Source of the DNA: Chloroflexota bacterium
GTDB taxonomy: Bacteria; Chloroflexota; UBA11872; UBA12225; JAJDUF01
Length of the DNA: 64,000 bases
Assembly (NCBI GenBank): GCA_022826725.1
Contig: JAJDUF010000010.1
Location: 124,001-188,000 of the forward strand
Reading direction: 5' to 3'
Numbering within the stretch: the stretch's first letter is position 1; each line of letters opens with the position of its first letter. Both the position numbers and the translations under genes were made by a program. Below, in pieces: positions 41,717-49,348 of this stretch. The notes under the pieces were generated by a model. It did not search any database. It saw only the letters and a list, made by a program, of their open reading frames with translations, and was not told where the DNA came from.

Positions 41717-43224
41717 GCTGCCCTCCAATAGGGACGCAGGGCGCCCCGGTGCGTCAGGAGGCCACGCAACTCGAGGAGGGCCGTGTAGGTCGGGACGACG
41801 TGCAGCGTCCCGTCGGCCGGCGTGTGCTGCACAGCCCGGTCCAGCGCCAGCCCTAGGTCGCTCTCCACCACGACGGTTGGTTGCGAGGGGTCGGCTGGTG
41901 CGGGCGGGATGATGCCGGCGTATTTCAGGCGGACGGCGAGATCGGCGGCGCGCCGGCCGCTCACGACGACCGTGCGGACGCGACCCGGCGGGGCCAATTC
42001 TTCCAAGTCGGCATCCCAAATCCACGACACATCGCGCCCGTCTGCATCGAGGTCGTTCAGAGCGATGAGCAGCGAGAGCGGCCCGGTACGGTCGGCCTCG
42101 GCTGCCAGCAGGCGCACGACCTGATTGAGGCCGGTGGGGTTCTTGGCGAGTGCGAGGTAGATGGTGCGCCCGTCCAAGGCTACCTGCTCCATGCGCCCGA
42201 ACGCGGCGGTGAAGGTGGTCAGCGCCTCGCCGACCACGGCGGGAAGCACACCCAAGGCCAGGGCGGTCGTCGTTGCAGCCAGGGCATTGTAGACGTTGTA
42301 GAGGCCGCCGAGCGGTAGGAAGAAGGGTAAGGTGACGGCCGCCGGTACGACCGGCGGCAGGCAGAGCAGCTCCAGCTCGGTCCCGGCAATGCCGCGCGGC
42401 TCGACGGTGACGGCGCGCACTGCCGGGACCGGGCGCGCCATGTGGTCGTCTGGGCAGGAGAAATGGCCGAGGTGGGCGTAGAACCGGCGGCGGTACTCCA
42501 GCAACCGGCCGCACGTCGGGCAGAGGCGAATGTCGGCGGCGTGCTCGGCTGCCGGCCGCTCCGCCGCCGGCGCCTCGACACCGAAGTAGAGCGCCGTGGG
42601 TGACAGTGACGGAGCAGCGTTGCCGAGGCCGGCGACGAGTGGATCGTCGGCGTTGAGGATGAGCTGCGGCGGGCGCGGCGTCGCGGCGAGGGCCGCTTGC
42701 CAACGCTGCGCTACGGCGTCCACCTCGCCATAGCGGTCCAACTGGTCACGAAAGAGGTTCAGGAAGGTGGCCGTGCGGGGACGCAGTGCCGGCGCCGCGC
42801 GCACGAACGCGGCCTCGTCCAACTCAAACAGGCCAAGCGTCGCATCGGCAGCGCGCATCCGCCCCCGCCAGCCGGTGCGCGGGGCAAGCGCGGAGGCCAG
42901 ACCACGCGAGAGGTTGGATCCGGCGGCATTGTGGACGAACCGCGTGCCGTCACGGGCCAAGATGGCCGCGAGCATCCGGGCCGTCGTGGTCTTGCCGTTG
43001 GTACCGGTGAGAAGTGCGACGCCGCGCGGTAGCTGCCGCGCTACCGTCGGCACGAAGGCCGGCGCGAGGGTCTCGGCGACCAGGCCCGGTAAGGCTGTAC
43101 CGCCGCGCCCTAGGCGCCGCATGAGGGCCGCGAGTACGCGGGCGGTCAGGGCGGCCAGGGCGATCCGCGGTGCGAGCGGAGGCAGCGCGCCTACCGCTTC
43201 GGGCCTGGCGGAAGAACGAGGCAT
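41713..43224 (-). CDS. murT: lipid II isoglutaminyl synthase MurT subunit
   Basis: A 503-residue Mur ligase-like protein. ATP-binding LLTGTNGKTTTARMLAAIL lies near residue 72. A zinc-ribbon-like insertion reads CPTCGRLLEYRRRFYAHLGH and then FSCPDD near 255-280, which is diagnostic of MurT. The C-terminal domain is DUF1727-like (AKNPTGLNQVVRLLAAE and later segments). It uses ATP and GatD-derived ammonia to amidate the D-Glu of lipid II at the membrane. It is the first gene of the operon murT-gatD-rqcH. Confidence 0.93.
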   Translation of the reverse strand: MPRSSARPEAVGALPPLAPRIALAALTARVLAALMRRLGRGGTALPGLVAETLAPAFVPTVARQLPRGVALLTGTNGKTTTARMLAAILARDGTRFVHNAAGSNLSRGLASALAPRTGWRGRMRAADATLGLFELDEAAFVRAAPALRPRTATFLNLFRDQLDRYGEVDAVAQRWQAALAATPRPPQLILNADDPLVAGLGNAAPSLSPTALYFGVEAPAAERPAAEHAADIRLCPTCGRLLEYRRRFYAHLGHFSCPDDHMARPVPAVRAVTVEPRGIAGTELELLCLPPVVPAAVTLPFFLPLGGLYNVYNALAATTTALALGVLPAVVGEALTTFTAAFGRMEQVALDGRTIYLALAKNPTGLNQVVRLLAAEADRTGPLSLLIALNDLDADGRDVSWIWDADLEELAPPGRVRTVVVSGRRAADLAVRLKYAGIIPPAPADPSQPTVVVESDLGLALDRAVQHTPADGTLHVVPTYTALLELRGLLTHRGALRPYWRAA

Positions 43225-43289
43225 GACGCGGCATCATACCGGAGAGGCTGACGGCGCAACCACCGGGGCGATGGGGGTGGTCAGCATGC

Positions 43290-43337
43290 CTCACCCCCGG
43301 CCCCCTCTCCATCGCGGAGCGATAGAGAGGGGGAGTG
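43290..43337. repeat. CCTCTCC...GGAGAGGGGG-type palindromic repeat, copy
   Basis: CCTCACCCCCGGCCCCCTCT, CCATCGCGGAGCGATAGAGA, GGGGGAGT: a stem of CTCTCC-type bases with an inner ATCGC/GCGAT stem. The same form is at 51106-51155 and inverted at 27354. A GATTCCGG/CGGGAAGGAC repeat copy abuts it at 43336-43362. Confidence 0.7.
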
Positions 43338-43401
43338 GATTCCGGCTGGCGCGGGAAGGACAGGAGGCCTGAGGGCGGCGTTGGACCAAGTCTCGAAACG
43401 C

Positions 43402-43431
43402 TGGACAGCATATGTATTATTATGATATGGT
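43402..43431 (+). promoter_or_regulatory. candidate promoter for radC
   Basis: TGGACA (43402-43407), 18-bp A+T-rich spacer, TATGGT (43426-43431). The geometry and -10 box are the same as at 10892-10921. If used, the transcript begins near 43438, which argues against start codons at 43412 and 43427. Confidence 0.4.
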
Positions 43432-43483
43432 GCTTCGAGCATGGGGAGGGAGCAGCCGCCCATGCTCGCGTGAAGGACGGATC

Positions 43484-44326
43484 GTGGTGAACAGTGGACG
43501 CGCAGCTATACCCGCGACGGCACTCCGGCGCAACGGTGGAGGCACAGTGGTCGGGCCGAAGGCAGTGACGGGACCGCTCAACGGCATCTCCGTAGCGGCG
43601 GCAGCGGCGGCGAACGGCGTTCCGGCGTATAGCCCGCGGATTCGCGAAATGCCGCCCGAGGAGCGACCCCGGGAACGGCTACAGAAGTATGGGCCGGCGG
43701 CGCTGGCAACGGCGGAGTTGATCGCCATTATCTGGCGCAGCGGCACGAAACGGCAGAACGTGCTGACCTTGGCGACGTATGCGCTCGCAGAGTACGGTGC
43801 GCTGCCCCAGTTGGCGCGGGCTTCGGCCGCGGAACTGGCGCAACTGCCCGGTGTCGGGCCAGCCAAGGCGGTGGAATTGCTGGCGGCTTTCGAACTAGGC
43901 CGGCGGCTGATGACGATGCAGCCGGAGGAGCGTATGGCGGTGCGCTCGCCCGAGGACATCGCCAACCTGCTGATGCCGGAGATGGCCGCCTTCGAGCAGG
44001 AGCATCTGCGCGTGGTGCTGCTCGACACCAAGCACCGTGTCGCGGCGATACGCGAAATCTATATCGGCAGCCTGAACGCCAGCCCGATTCGGGTCGGCGA
44101 ACTGTTCCGCGATGCCATCCGGCAGAGCAGCGCGGCGATCATCGTCGTGCATAACCATCCCAGCGGCGACCCCACGCCGTCGCCGGACGACGTGCAGGTG
44201 ACGCGCGACACCTACCGGGCGGGCCAATTGCTCGATATCGAGCTGCTGGATCACATCATCATCGGCGCCCAGCGGTTCGTCTCGCTCAAAGCGCGTGGGC
44301 TGGGGTTCTCGGAATCGTCGGGCTAG
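43484..44326 (+). CDS. radC: RadC-like JAB domain protein
   Basis: RadC family (UPF0758) protein, 280 residues from the GTG at 43484, which has AAGGA six bases upstream; the frame is open further back to 43412. An N-terminal RIREMPPEERPRERLQKYG segment, a helix-hairpin-helix LAQLPGVGPAKAVELLAAFE, and the JAMM metalloprotease-like motif HNHPSGDPTPSPDDVQVTRD are all present. The family is tied to replication-fork repair or recombination by association, but biochemical function is uncertain. The first 50 residues are Ala/Gly-rich and variable. Confidence 0.87.
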   Translation: MVNSGRAAIPATALRRNGGGTVVGPKAVTGPLNGISVAAAAAANGVPAYSPRIREMPPEERPRERLQKYGPAALATAELIAIIWRSGTKRQNVLTLATYALAEYGALPQLARASAAELAQLPGVGPAKAVELLAAFELGRRLMTMQPEERMAVRSPEDIANLLMPEMAAFEQEHLRVVLLDTKHRVAAIREIYIGSLNASPIRVGELFRDAIRQSSAAIIVVHNHPSGDPTPSPDDVQVTRDTYRAGQLLDIELLDHIIIGAQRFVSLKARGLGFSESSG

Positions 44327-44392
44327 GGGGCGAGCCGCACCCACTGATGGGCCAAAGCCGCACGGATAGGGCCAGGTGTGGTGCGCCTTTGG

Positions 44393-44439
44393 CCCCTCAA
44401 CTCCCCCTCTCCACCATGTGGAGAGGGGGAGTTGAGGGG
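44393..44439. repeat. perfect 22-bp inverted repeat with CAT loop
   Basis: The left arm at 44393-44414 starts CCCCTCAACTCCCCC and the right arm at 44418-44439 is its exact complement; only three bases (CAT) separate them. It lies 67 bp after radC. It lacks a U-run. It belongs to the CTCTCC/GGAGAG family also at 45280 and, more degenerate, at 49277. Confidence 0.85.
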
Positions 44440-44583
44440 CGGGCAACGGCGGGGCGCGGGAGGGGTGGTTGAACGAGAAGCCCGTGTCCGCGGTGGAGCA
44501 AGGCCGCGGGCGGGGCGGTACTTGGATGGCAGGATGCGCTTGGTGGGTGGTGGGGTGGGATAGTCGGCGGGTTGCCGGTGCGT

Positions 44584-44620
44584 AGCCCCCCTGTGGCCCC
44601 CCCGTTGGTACGGGGGGACG
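44584..44620. repeat. GTAGCCCCCCT...GGGGGGACG hairpin repeat
   Basis: GTAGCCCCCCTGTGGCCCCC, CCGTTGGTACGGGGGGACG: a C-run/G-run hairpin. Related copies are at 45329, 47278 (degenerate), 55389 and, cut by the window end, 63989. Confidence 0.65.
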
Positions 44621-44622
44621 TA

Positions 44623-44646
44623 GATTCCCGTTTTCACGGGAATGAC
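44623..44646. repeat. GATTCCCG...CGGGAATGAC palindromic repeat
   Basis: GATTCCCGTTTTCACGGGAA then TGAC; 8-bp arms with a short loop. It directly follows the GGGGGGACG repeat, and the same pairing of repeats suggests they travel or accumulate together. Confidence 0.65.
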
Positions 44647-44821
44647 GATGGGGGAGGCAGGAATGACTGTTGAGATGGTGGGAGTTTGTCGTGTAGTCGT
44701 GGGCGGTGTCTTGGTGGGCGGATGAGTGAGTTAGGGTGCGGGGATTGGCAGGGGTGTAGGGCAAGCCCTCCTGGTGCGGCCGGTGGTGGCCGGCCGGCGG
44801 GGCTACGGTGGCGGTGGACGC

Positions 44822-45110
44822 GGCACTCAGACGGTGCTGTCGCGGTGCCTCGGCCGTTACGGCTGAGGCCACGACAACATCCGGTGCCAGCAGGGCGGCA
44901 CTCAGACGGTCATGGTCGAAAACCCCCGCCGTGATGGCGAGAGGCCGACCATGACCCGGTGCCCTCGGGGCGGCACTCTGACAGTACTGACCCGGCGCCC
45001 CGGCCGTGGTGGCCGGGGGTATGTCAGCACCCGGTGCCGTAGAAGCGGCACTCAGGCGGCCATGCCGCGCCGCGCGCAAGGCGGCGTGGGGTCGCTCATG
45101 ACCCGGTGCC
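44822..45110. repeat. array of four tandem 75-nt hairpin units
   Basis: Units at 44822-44888, 44897-44963, 44972-45038 and 45047-45110 repeat with an exact 75-nt period and 8-nt linkers. Each starts GGCAC plus TCAGAC (or a one- to two-base variant) and ends CCGGTGCC, so GGCAC pairs with GTGCC. Inside is a second stem whose sequence differs between units but keeps pairing: unit 2 GGTCATGGTCG/CGACCATGACC, unit 1 GTGCTGTCG/CGACAACAT, unit 3 ACTGAC/GTCAGC, unit 4 CATG/CATG. A terminal hairpin follows, for example CCCCGGCC/GGCCGGGG in unit 3. Strand of any RNA is unknown. Confidence 0.8.
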
Positions 45111-45279
45111 CTCGGCTGGGTGGCGGTGCCACCGTTGTAAGTTGACACGATGATGTGAACTTTCCTGCCGGGCGGTGCCCGGTGCTCCAGGAGGGGCTTG
45201 CAACTGCCAATCCCCGTCAGGGGGTACACATTGGCGGGGGTGGGGGAAAGACAACGGCCTGGGGGGCGGTAATTACGGG

Positions 45280-45327
45280 CCTCACCCCCCGGCCCCCTCT
45301 CCACCATGTGGAGAGGGGGAGTAGGGT
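45280..45327. repeat. CTCTCCACCATGTGGAGAG-type palindromic repeat
   Basis: CCTCACCCCCCGGCCCCCTC, TCCACCATGTGGAGAGGGGG, AGTAGGG. The core CTCTCCAC-CAT-GTGGAGAG is the same as in the perfect palindrome at 44393. Confidence 0.7.
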
Positions 45328-45328
45328 T

Positions 45329-45390
45329 AGCCCCGCTATGGTCCCCCCGCACTGTGGGGAGACGGGCGCAACATGTTGCGCCCCTACGGC
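45329..45390. repeat. composite repeat ending in a perfect 20-bp palindrome
   Basis: Starts as the AGCCCCGCTATGGTCCCCCC/GGGGAGACG hairpin repeat and ends with GGGCGCAACATGTTGCGCCC (45364-45383), a perfect palindrome, followed by CTACGGC. Confidence 0.7.
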
Positions 45391-45637
45391 TTGACCCGTA
45401 CCTACCCCAGTCAGGCTGTGCAGGGGACGGGCTACGGCTGTCGCAGGCCGGATTGCGGCTTGTGCTGCAATGACGGGGTGGGGGACTCGGCCTTGGCCAG
45501 TGGCTCGTGGTCGGTGGTCAGAAGGGGATGCGGCGGAAGGAGCGGACACTTGTCCGGGGGCGGCGCTCGCTGTATGCTGAGGCAGTCGCCGGCCGGTACG
45601 TCGCACGGTAGCGGGTCTCACCGTGTGAGGAGCAGCT

Positions 45638-47149
45638 ATGGACCCACTCAACATTGTGGTAATCTGCCTCGATACCTTCCGCGCGGATATTGTCGGACCG
45701 GGGCACAAACTGAGTCACGTCAAGACTCCGAACCTTGACCAGCTTGCCGCCGAAGCGATCCGCTTCACGCGCTGCTTTGGCGAGGCGCAGCCCACCCTCC
45801 AGGTCCGCAACGGGTGTTTTACCGGAATGCGCTTTTTCCCCAGCATCTTGGGCTACTACGGCTGGCACGAAATCCCCGAGGAATATCCCACCGTGGCAGA
45901 GATCCTCGTTCGACACGGCTATTGTACGGGGCTAATTGGGGATACACCCCACATGTTCAAGCCCAACATGAACTACTCGCGGGGATTTCTGAGCTTCGAT
46001 CACATTCGCGGCCAGTCGGGCGATAGCTGGAAAGCCGGCTCGTGGGACCTGGTCAAGGAGCTTTTCAAGGATTACTTCGGCGAATATATACCCAGGGTAC
46101 CGAAGCACCCCGGTGCCACCCTGTATAGCGAAGGCCAGGTTTTGCAGTACTTGCACAATATCCGCGACCGCAAGGAGGAGGCCGATTGGTTTGCGCCGAG
46201 GGTCTTCGCCTCGGCGTGCCAATGGATCGAGGACAACGCGCGCAACCGCCCTTTCTTCCTGTGGCTCGACTGTTTCGAGACGCACGAACTCTACGATCCC
46301 CCGCCCAGCTATATCCGACCGTACAACACATCCTGGACGGGGCCGAAGTATCAGCAGCCACGGCACATTCTCAGCCCCTCGCTGCACTCCGACATCAGCG
46401 GCGACTCCGTGGCCGGTCTATCGCAAGAGTTCGTGGACTACTACATCGCGTGCTACATGGCCGAGGTGACGTTCACAGACAAATGGATCGGCATGTTTTT
46501 GGAGCGCCTGGATCAATTGGGGCTGACCGATTCGACCGTCGTGATCTTCACCTCCGACCACGGCACCGAGCTGGCCGACCGCACCGGGCTGGGCAAGCGC
46601 GGCTCGGAGCCGTACCCCTTCAATACCCAGCTGAACCTGACGATTCGGCATCCCGACCGGTCGTTCCGCAACCGCGAGGTCCATGCGTTCACGCAGAACC
46701 ACGACATCGCGCCGACGATCCTTGACCTGACCAGGCTGGCGGAGGCCACCGAGGGGATGCAGGGCAGCAGCGTCTGGCCATTGGTGACCGGGGAGCGGAG
46801 CGCGCTCCGCGACTTTATTGTGGCCGGTTGGGGACCATATGCGTCGGTGCGGGATGACCGGTGGAGCTACATGACGGCGTGGGATGAAGAGGAGCCGAAC
46901 CCCAGGCTGTACGATCTGCAAGCCGACCCTGAGGAGCGGCACAACGTATACGGCGAGCGGCCGGAGGTCGGGGCGATGATGCGGCAGCGATTGGAGACGC
47001 ATCTGGGTGGGCCGCTCCCACGACCGAAGAGCCAGGACCGCGGAGGAGCAGCCGGTCCCGCAGATAAGCCTCTTTACGGCACTTCTTACGCGCCGCTGTT
47101 CTACCGGGCACGGATGCGCTGGGAGAGGCCCGGCGCGCTGCCGACGTAG
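45638..47149 (+). CDS. sulfatase/alkaline phosphatase-superfamily hydrolase
   Basis: A 503-residue protein of the arylsulfatase fold. Metal ligands are visible: VVICLDTFRAD near residue 10, and TSDHGTELADR near 308 (Asp-His). In the region that normally carries the formylglycine precursor (C/S-x-P-x-R) the protein reads PTLQVRNGCFTG near 52-63, with Thr at the Cys/Ser position and Arg kept. A Thr nucleophile, as in alkaline phosphatase-type relatives, is possible, so phosphoester or phosphonoester hydrolysis is as likely as sulfatase activity. No signal peptide. GAGGAGC precedes the ATG. Confidence 0.85.
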   Translation: MDPLNIVVICLDTFRADIVGPGHKLSHVKTPNLDQLAAEAIRFTRCFGEAQPTLQVRNGCFTGMRFFPSILGYYGWHEIPEEYPTVAEILVRHGYCTGLIGDTPHMFKPNMNYSRGFLSFDHIRGQSGDSWKAGSWDLVKELFKDYFGEYIPRVPKHPGATLYSEGQVLQYLHNIRDRKEEADWFAPRVFASACQWIEDNARNRPFFLWLDCFETHELYDPPPSYIRPYNTSWTGPKYQQPRHILSPSLHSDISGDSVAGLSQEFVDYYIACYMAEVTFTDKWIGMFLERLDQLGLTDSTVVIFTSDHGTELADRTGLGKRGSEPYPFNTQLNLTIRHPDRSFRNREVHAFTQNHDIAPTILDLTRLAEATEGMQGSSVWPLVTGERSALRDFIVAGWGPYASVRDDRWSYMTAWDEEEPNPRLYDLQADPEERHNVYGERPEVGAMMRQRLETHLGGPLPRPKSQDRGGAAGPADKPLYGTSYAPLFYRARMRWERPGALPT

Positions 47150-47277
47150 GATGCGGTGGCAGTGATCAGGTAGCGATACATTCAAGCCGGGGGCAACCGC
47201 AGCGAGATGGGCAACCGGAGTAGCCGGTCTGTCCGACCTTGAAAGTGGCACCCCGCGCCGGGGGCAGAGTCTGTCTT

Positions 47278-47311
47278 ACGGCCCCCTATGATCGCCCGCT
47301 ACGCAGCGGGG
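47278..47311. repeat. degenerate GCCCCCTATG...GGGG hairpin repeat
   Basis: ACGGCCCCCTATGATCGCCC, GCTACGCAGCGGGG; weaker member of the CCCCCCTATGG repeat family, between the sulfatase and the lipoprotein. Confidence 0.4.
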
Positions 47312-47334
47312 CTGGACCAGAGTGTGCTGCGTCT

Positions 47335-49131
47335 CTACGGGGAGGGCGGTAGCTGCCAGGCGATCATATTCTGCTGGTCGTCGGTGGCAACCAGCAGGCT
47401 ACTCGCGGACGAGAGGGCAAAATCGAGTACGCGACCCGGCGTATAGATGGGCCCCAAGGGCGTGCCGTCGAGCGCATACACGTCCAACCGCTCGCGGTCG
47501 GTGCGGGCAACGACGTACTGCCGACTGACGGCCAATTCGGTGACTCGCACGCCTTCCCGGCGCCATAGCTGCTCGCCGGTGCGGGAGATGGCGAGCAGTC
47601 CGCCGGGGCCGGCGGTGACGATCAGTTGACCGTCCGGCGTCATGGTCAGCAGCTTGCCAGGCACACGGTGCTGCCACTGCAGGCTTTCGTCTCCCACACG
47701 GTAGAACAGGACCTCCTGACCGCTCAAGATAGCCGCGTGGCTGCCCGAGGCCGTCAGGGCCACCTGTTCGGGGATTGACGGCAACGCGAAACGTTGCAGC
47801 CGCCGGGCCTGGGCGATGTCCACCAAGATGAAGCAGCTAACGCGGCCCTGGGCCGAGGCAACTGCTGGTGGCTCCCCCGGCTCGGATGCAAGGCAGTCAA
47901 CACCGTCCTTGGCCGAGGCAATGGCGACTTTCGACCCATCGGGTGTCAGCGCAACGGCCCGGGCGCCAACATAATCGGCGGTGGACCACAGGTGCTCCCG
48001 CGCATCGAGCGTATGCACCGTACCCGCACCGTCGGGCGGCTCGGAACGGAGCGTGACGTGGCTGCCGTCGGCGGAGATCAGCGCCTGCTTGAGGAGGATG
48101 TTGCTCCGGTTCGGAATGATCGAATCCCAGAGGACTGCGGCGTCCGACAACGACAGCAGGAACGATTTGTTGCCGGCGAGGACGGCCCGGTTGCCTTGGG
48201 CGGCCACGTCCAGGCTGACCAACGCGGCATCGAGGTCTTTGTGCCACCGATACGTCCCGTCGCCCTGCCAGCCTTGGACAGCGCCGTCGCGAGAGGCGAC
48301 GATGATGAAGTGGCCATCGGCGGTGGTATCTACCAAGGAGCCGAGGAAGTTTAGCTCCTGGAGCCAGAGTATCTCGCGCCAGTAGTGACCGCTGGGCGGC
48401 TGCTCAATCTCCGAGTGGAAGTCGTAGGTGTACTCCACCTCGATCTGCACGGACACATCGCCCACACGGCTGGCGACGGCGGCGGCTTGCTCGGCTTCCC
48501 AGCGGGTGGCAAACGGCCCGACGGCTTGTTGGGCGGCGGCGGTTGACGAGGCCGACCGCAGCGTTACCAGGAAGATGCGCTCGGTGGTGGCAACGATCCG
48601 TTCCTGGCCAAGCTGGGCGATCTCCTGCCGGACCACGGTAGCCGCTGTGGAGGCCGGGAGCGCGGCGCTGTAGGCGGCGAGCCGCGCCTGCGCTTCCGGC
48701 AGGAACACAACAATCGCGGCCACGTGCCGGTGATAATCGTCCTCGGTGAGGAGCCGCGTTTCGCGGCCCGCGAGTGTCAGGAGGTCTACGGCCTCGACGA
48801 GGACAGCGTGTGCCTCCAGGGCGCTCTCGGGCGGGTTGACAGCGACGAGTCGTTGCCCAAGCGCGAAGACCTCGGGAGCCAGGCGGGCGAGCGCCAGGCG
48901 AAACTGCTCGAAGGTCAGTGGCTCTTTCGCGTCCAAGAAGCCACGCAAGGCTTTGTTGAACAGGCGGACGTGCTGCGTGGCCGAGCGCACAATCGGCTGG
49001 GTCTCGGACCAATATTCCGCCTCGGAGAGCGGCACCGGCGCTGGCGCCGCGGTCGGGCCGCATCCCACGAGGAGGCAGAAGACGAGCGCCAGCATGATCC
49101 GCTGGCAGTAGCCTGTGCCTGGAATGAACAT
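47335..49131 (-). CDS. lipoprotein with beta-propeller-like repeats
   Basis: A 598-residue protein. Signal peptide with lipobox FCLLVGCG (Cys near residue 25), a helical N-terminal domain (about 35-230) and a C-terminal region of repeated strands. There, GDGTYRWHKDLDAALVSLDV, SADGSHVTL, TPDGSKVAIASAKD, and TPDGQLIVTAGPGGLLAISR resemble WD40/PQQ-type blades. It should sit outside the cytoplasmic membrane as an anchored scaffold or sensor. The frame is open upstream to 49335, but the lipobox supports the ATG at 49131. Function is unknown. Confidence 0.78.
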   Translation of the reverse strand: MFIPGTGYCQRIMLALVFCLLVGCGPTAAPAPVPLSEAEYWSETQPIVRSATQHVRLFNKALRGFLDAKEPLTFEQFRLALARLAPEVFALGQRLVAVNPPESALEAHAVLVEAVDLLTLAGRETRLLTEDDYHRHVAAIVVFLPEAQARLAAYSAALPASTAATVVRQEIAQLGQERIVATTERIFLVTLRSASSTAAAQQAVGPFATRWEAEQAAAVASRVGDVSVQIEVEYTYDFHSEIEQPPSGHYWREILWLQELNFLGSLVDTTADGHFIIVASRDGAVQGWQGDGTYRWHKDLDAALVSLDVAAQGNRAVLAGNKSFLLSLSDAAVLWDSIIPNRSNILLKQALISADGSHVTLRSEPPDGAGTVHTLDAREHLWSTADYVGARAVALTPDGSKVAIASAKDGVDCLASEPGEPPAVASAQGRVSCFILVDIAQARRLQRFALPSIPEQVALTASGSHAAILSGQEVLFYRVGDESLQWQHRVPGKLLTMTPDGQLIVTAGPGGLLAISRTGEQLWRREGVRVTELAVSRQYVVARTDRERLDVYALDGTPLGPIYTPGRVLDFALSSASSLLVATDDQQNMIAWQLPPSP

Positions 49132-49276
49132 GCACACTTCAACAGCGGGCAGCAGCGGCAGTGGGGACGGCACAGCGCCCTCCTCCGCACTTGAAACGCG
49201 CGGCCGCTGTGATCGTCCCGATAACCCGGCATGGGGGGGGGTCACAAGGGTAGGTTTTTCCTGTGGAGCGGCGGGA

Positions 49277-49320
49277 CTCACTCCCCGGCACCGTCTCCAC
49301 TTGGTGGAGAGGGAGTGGGG
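49277..49320. repeat. degenerate CTCTCCAC...GTGGAGAG repeat
   Basis: CTCACTCCCCGGCACCGTCT, CCACTTGGTGGAGAGGGAGT, GGGG; the same family as 44393 and 45280, near the end of miaB. Confidence 0.55.
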
Positions 49321-49348
49321 GCCAGGACTCATCAATGCGCCACTCGCG

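Larger units (their letters stand above)
44327..45637. other. 1.3-kb repeat island without genes
   Basis: The stretch between radC and the sulfatase gene is made largely of repeats. It holds a perfect 22-bp palindrome (44393-44439), a CCCCCC/GGGGGG hairpin (44584-44620), a GATTCCCG repeat (44623-44646), four tandem 75-nt hairpin units (44822-45110), another CTCTCC repeat (45280-45327) and a composite repeat ending in a perfect 20-bp palindrome (45329-45390). ORFs over it are low-complexity artefacts of the repeats. Confidence 0.75.

Noticed and set aside
41717..42703. N-terminal extension of the gatD frame
   Set aside because: The translated extension is Arg/Ala-rich noise in an alternative frame of murT. 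The GTGA overlap at 41713-41716 gives the true start.
44822..45110. CRISPR array
   Set aside because: Conserved segments are short and at both ends of hairpins; the variable parts are self-complementary stems, not unrelated spacers, and no cas gene is near.
43895..45352. 485-residue minus-strand ORF
   Set aside because: It runs antisense through radC and the repeat island; its 25-residue periodicity only reflects the 75-nt hairpin array. Kept as an alternative reading in the finding on the array.
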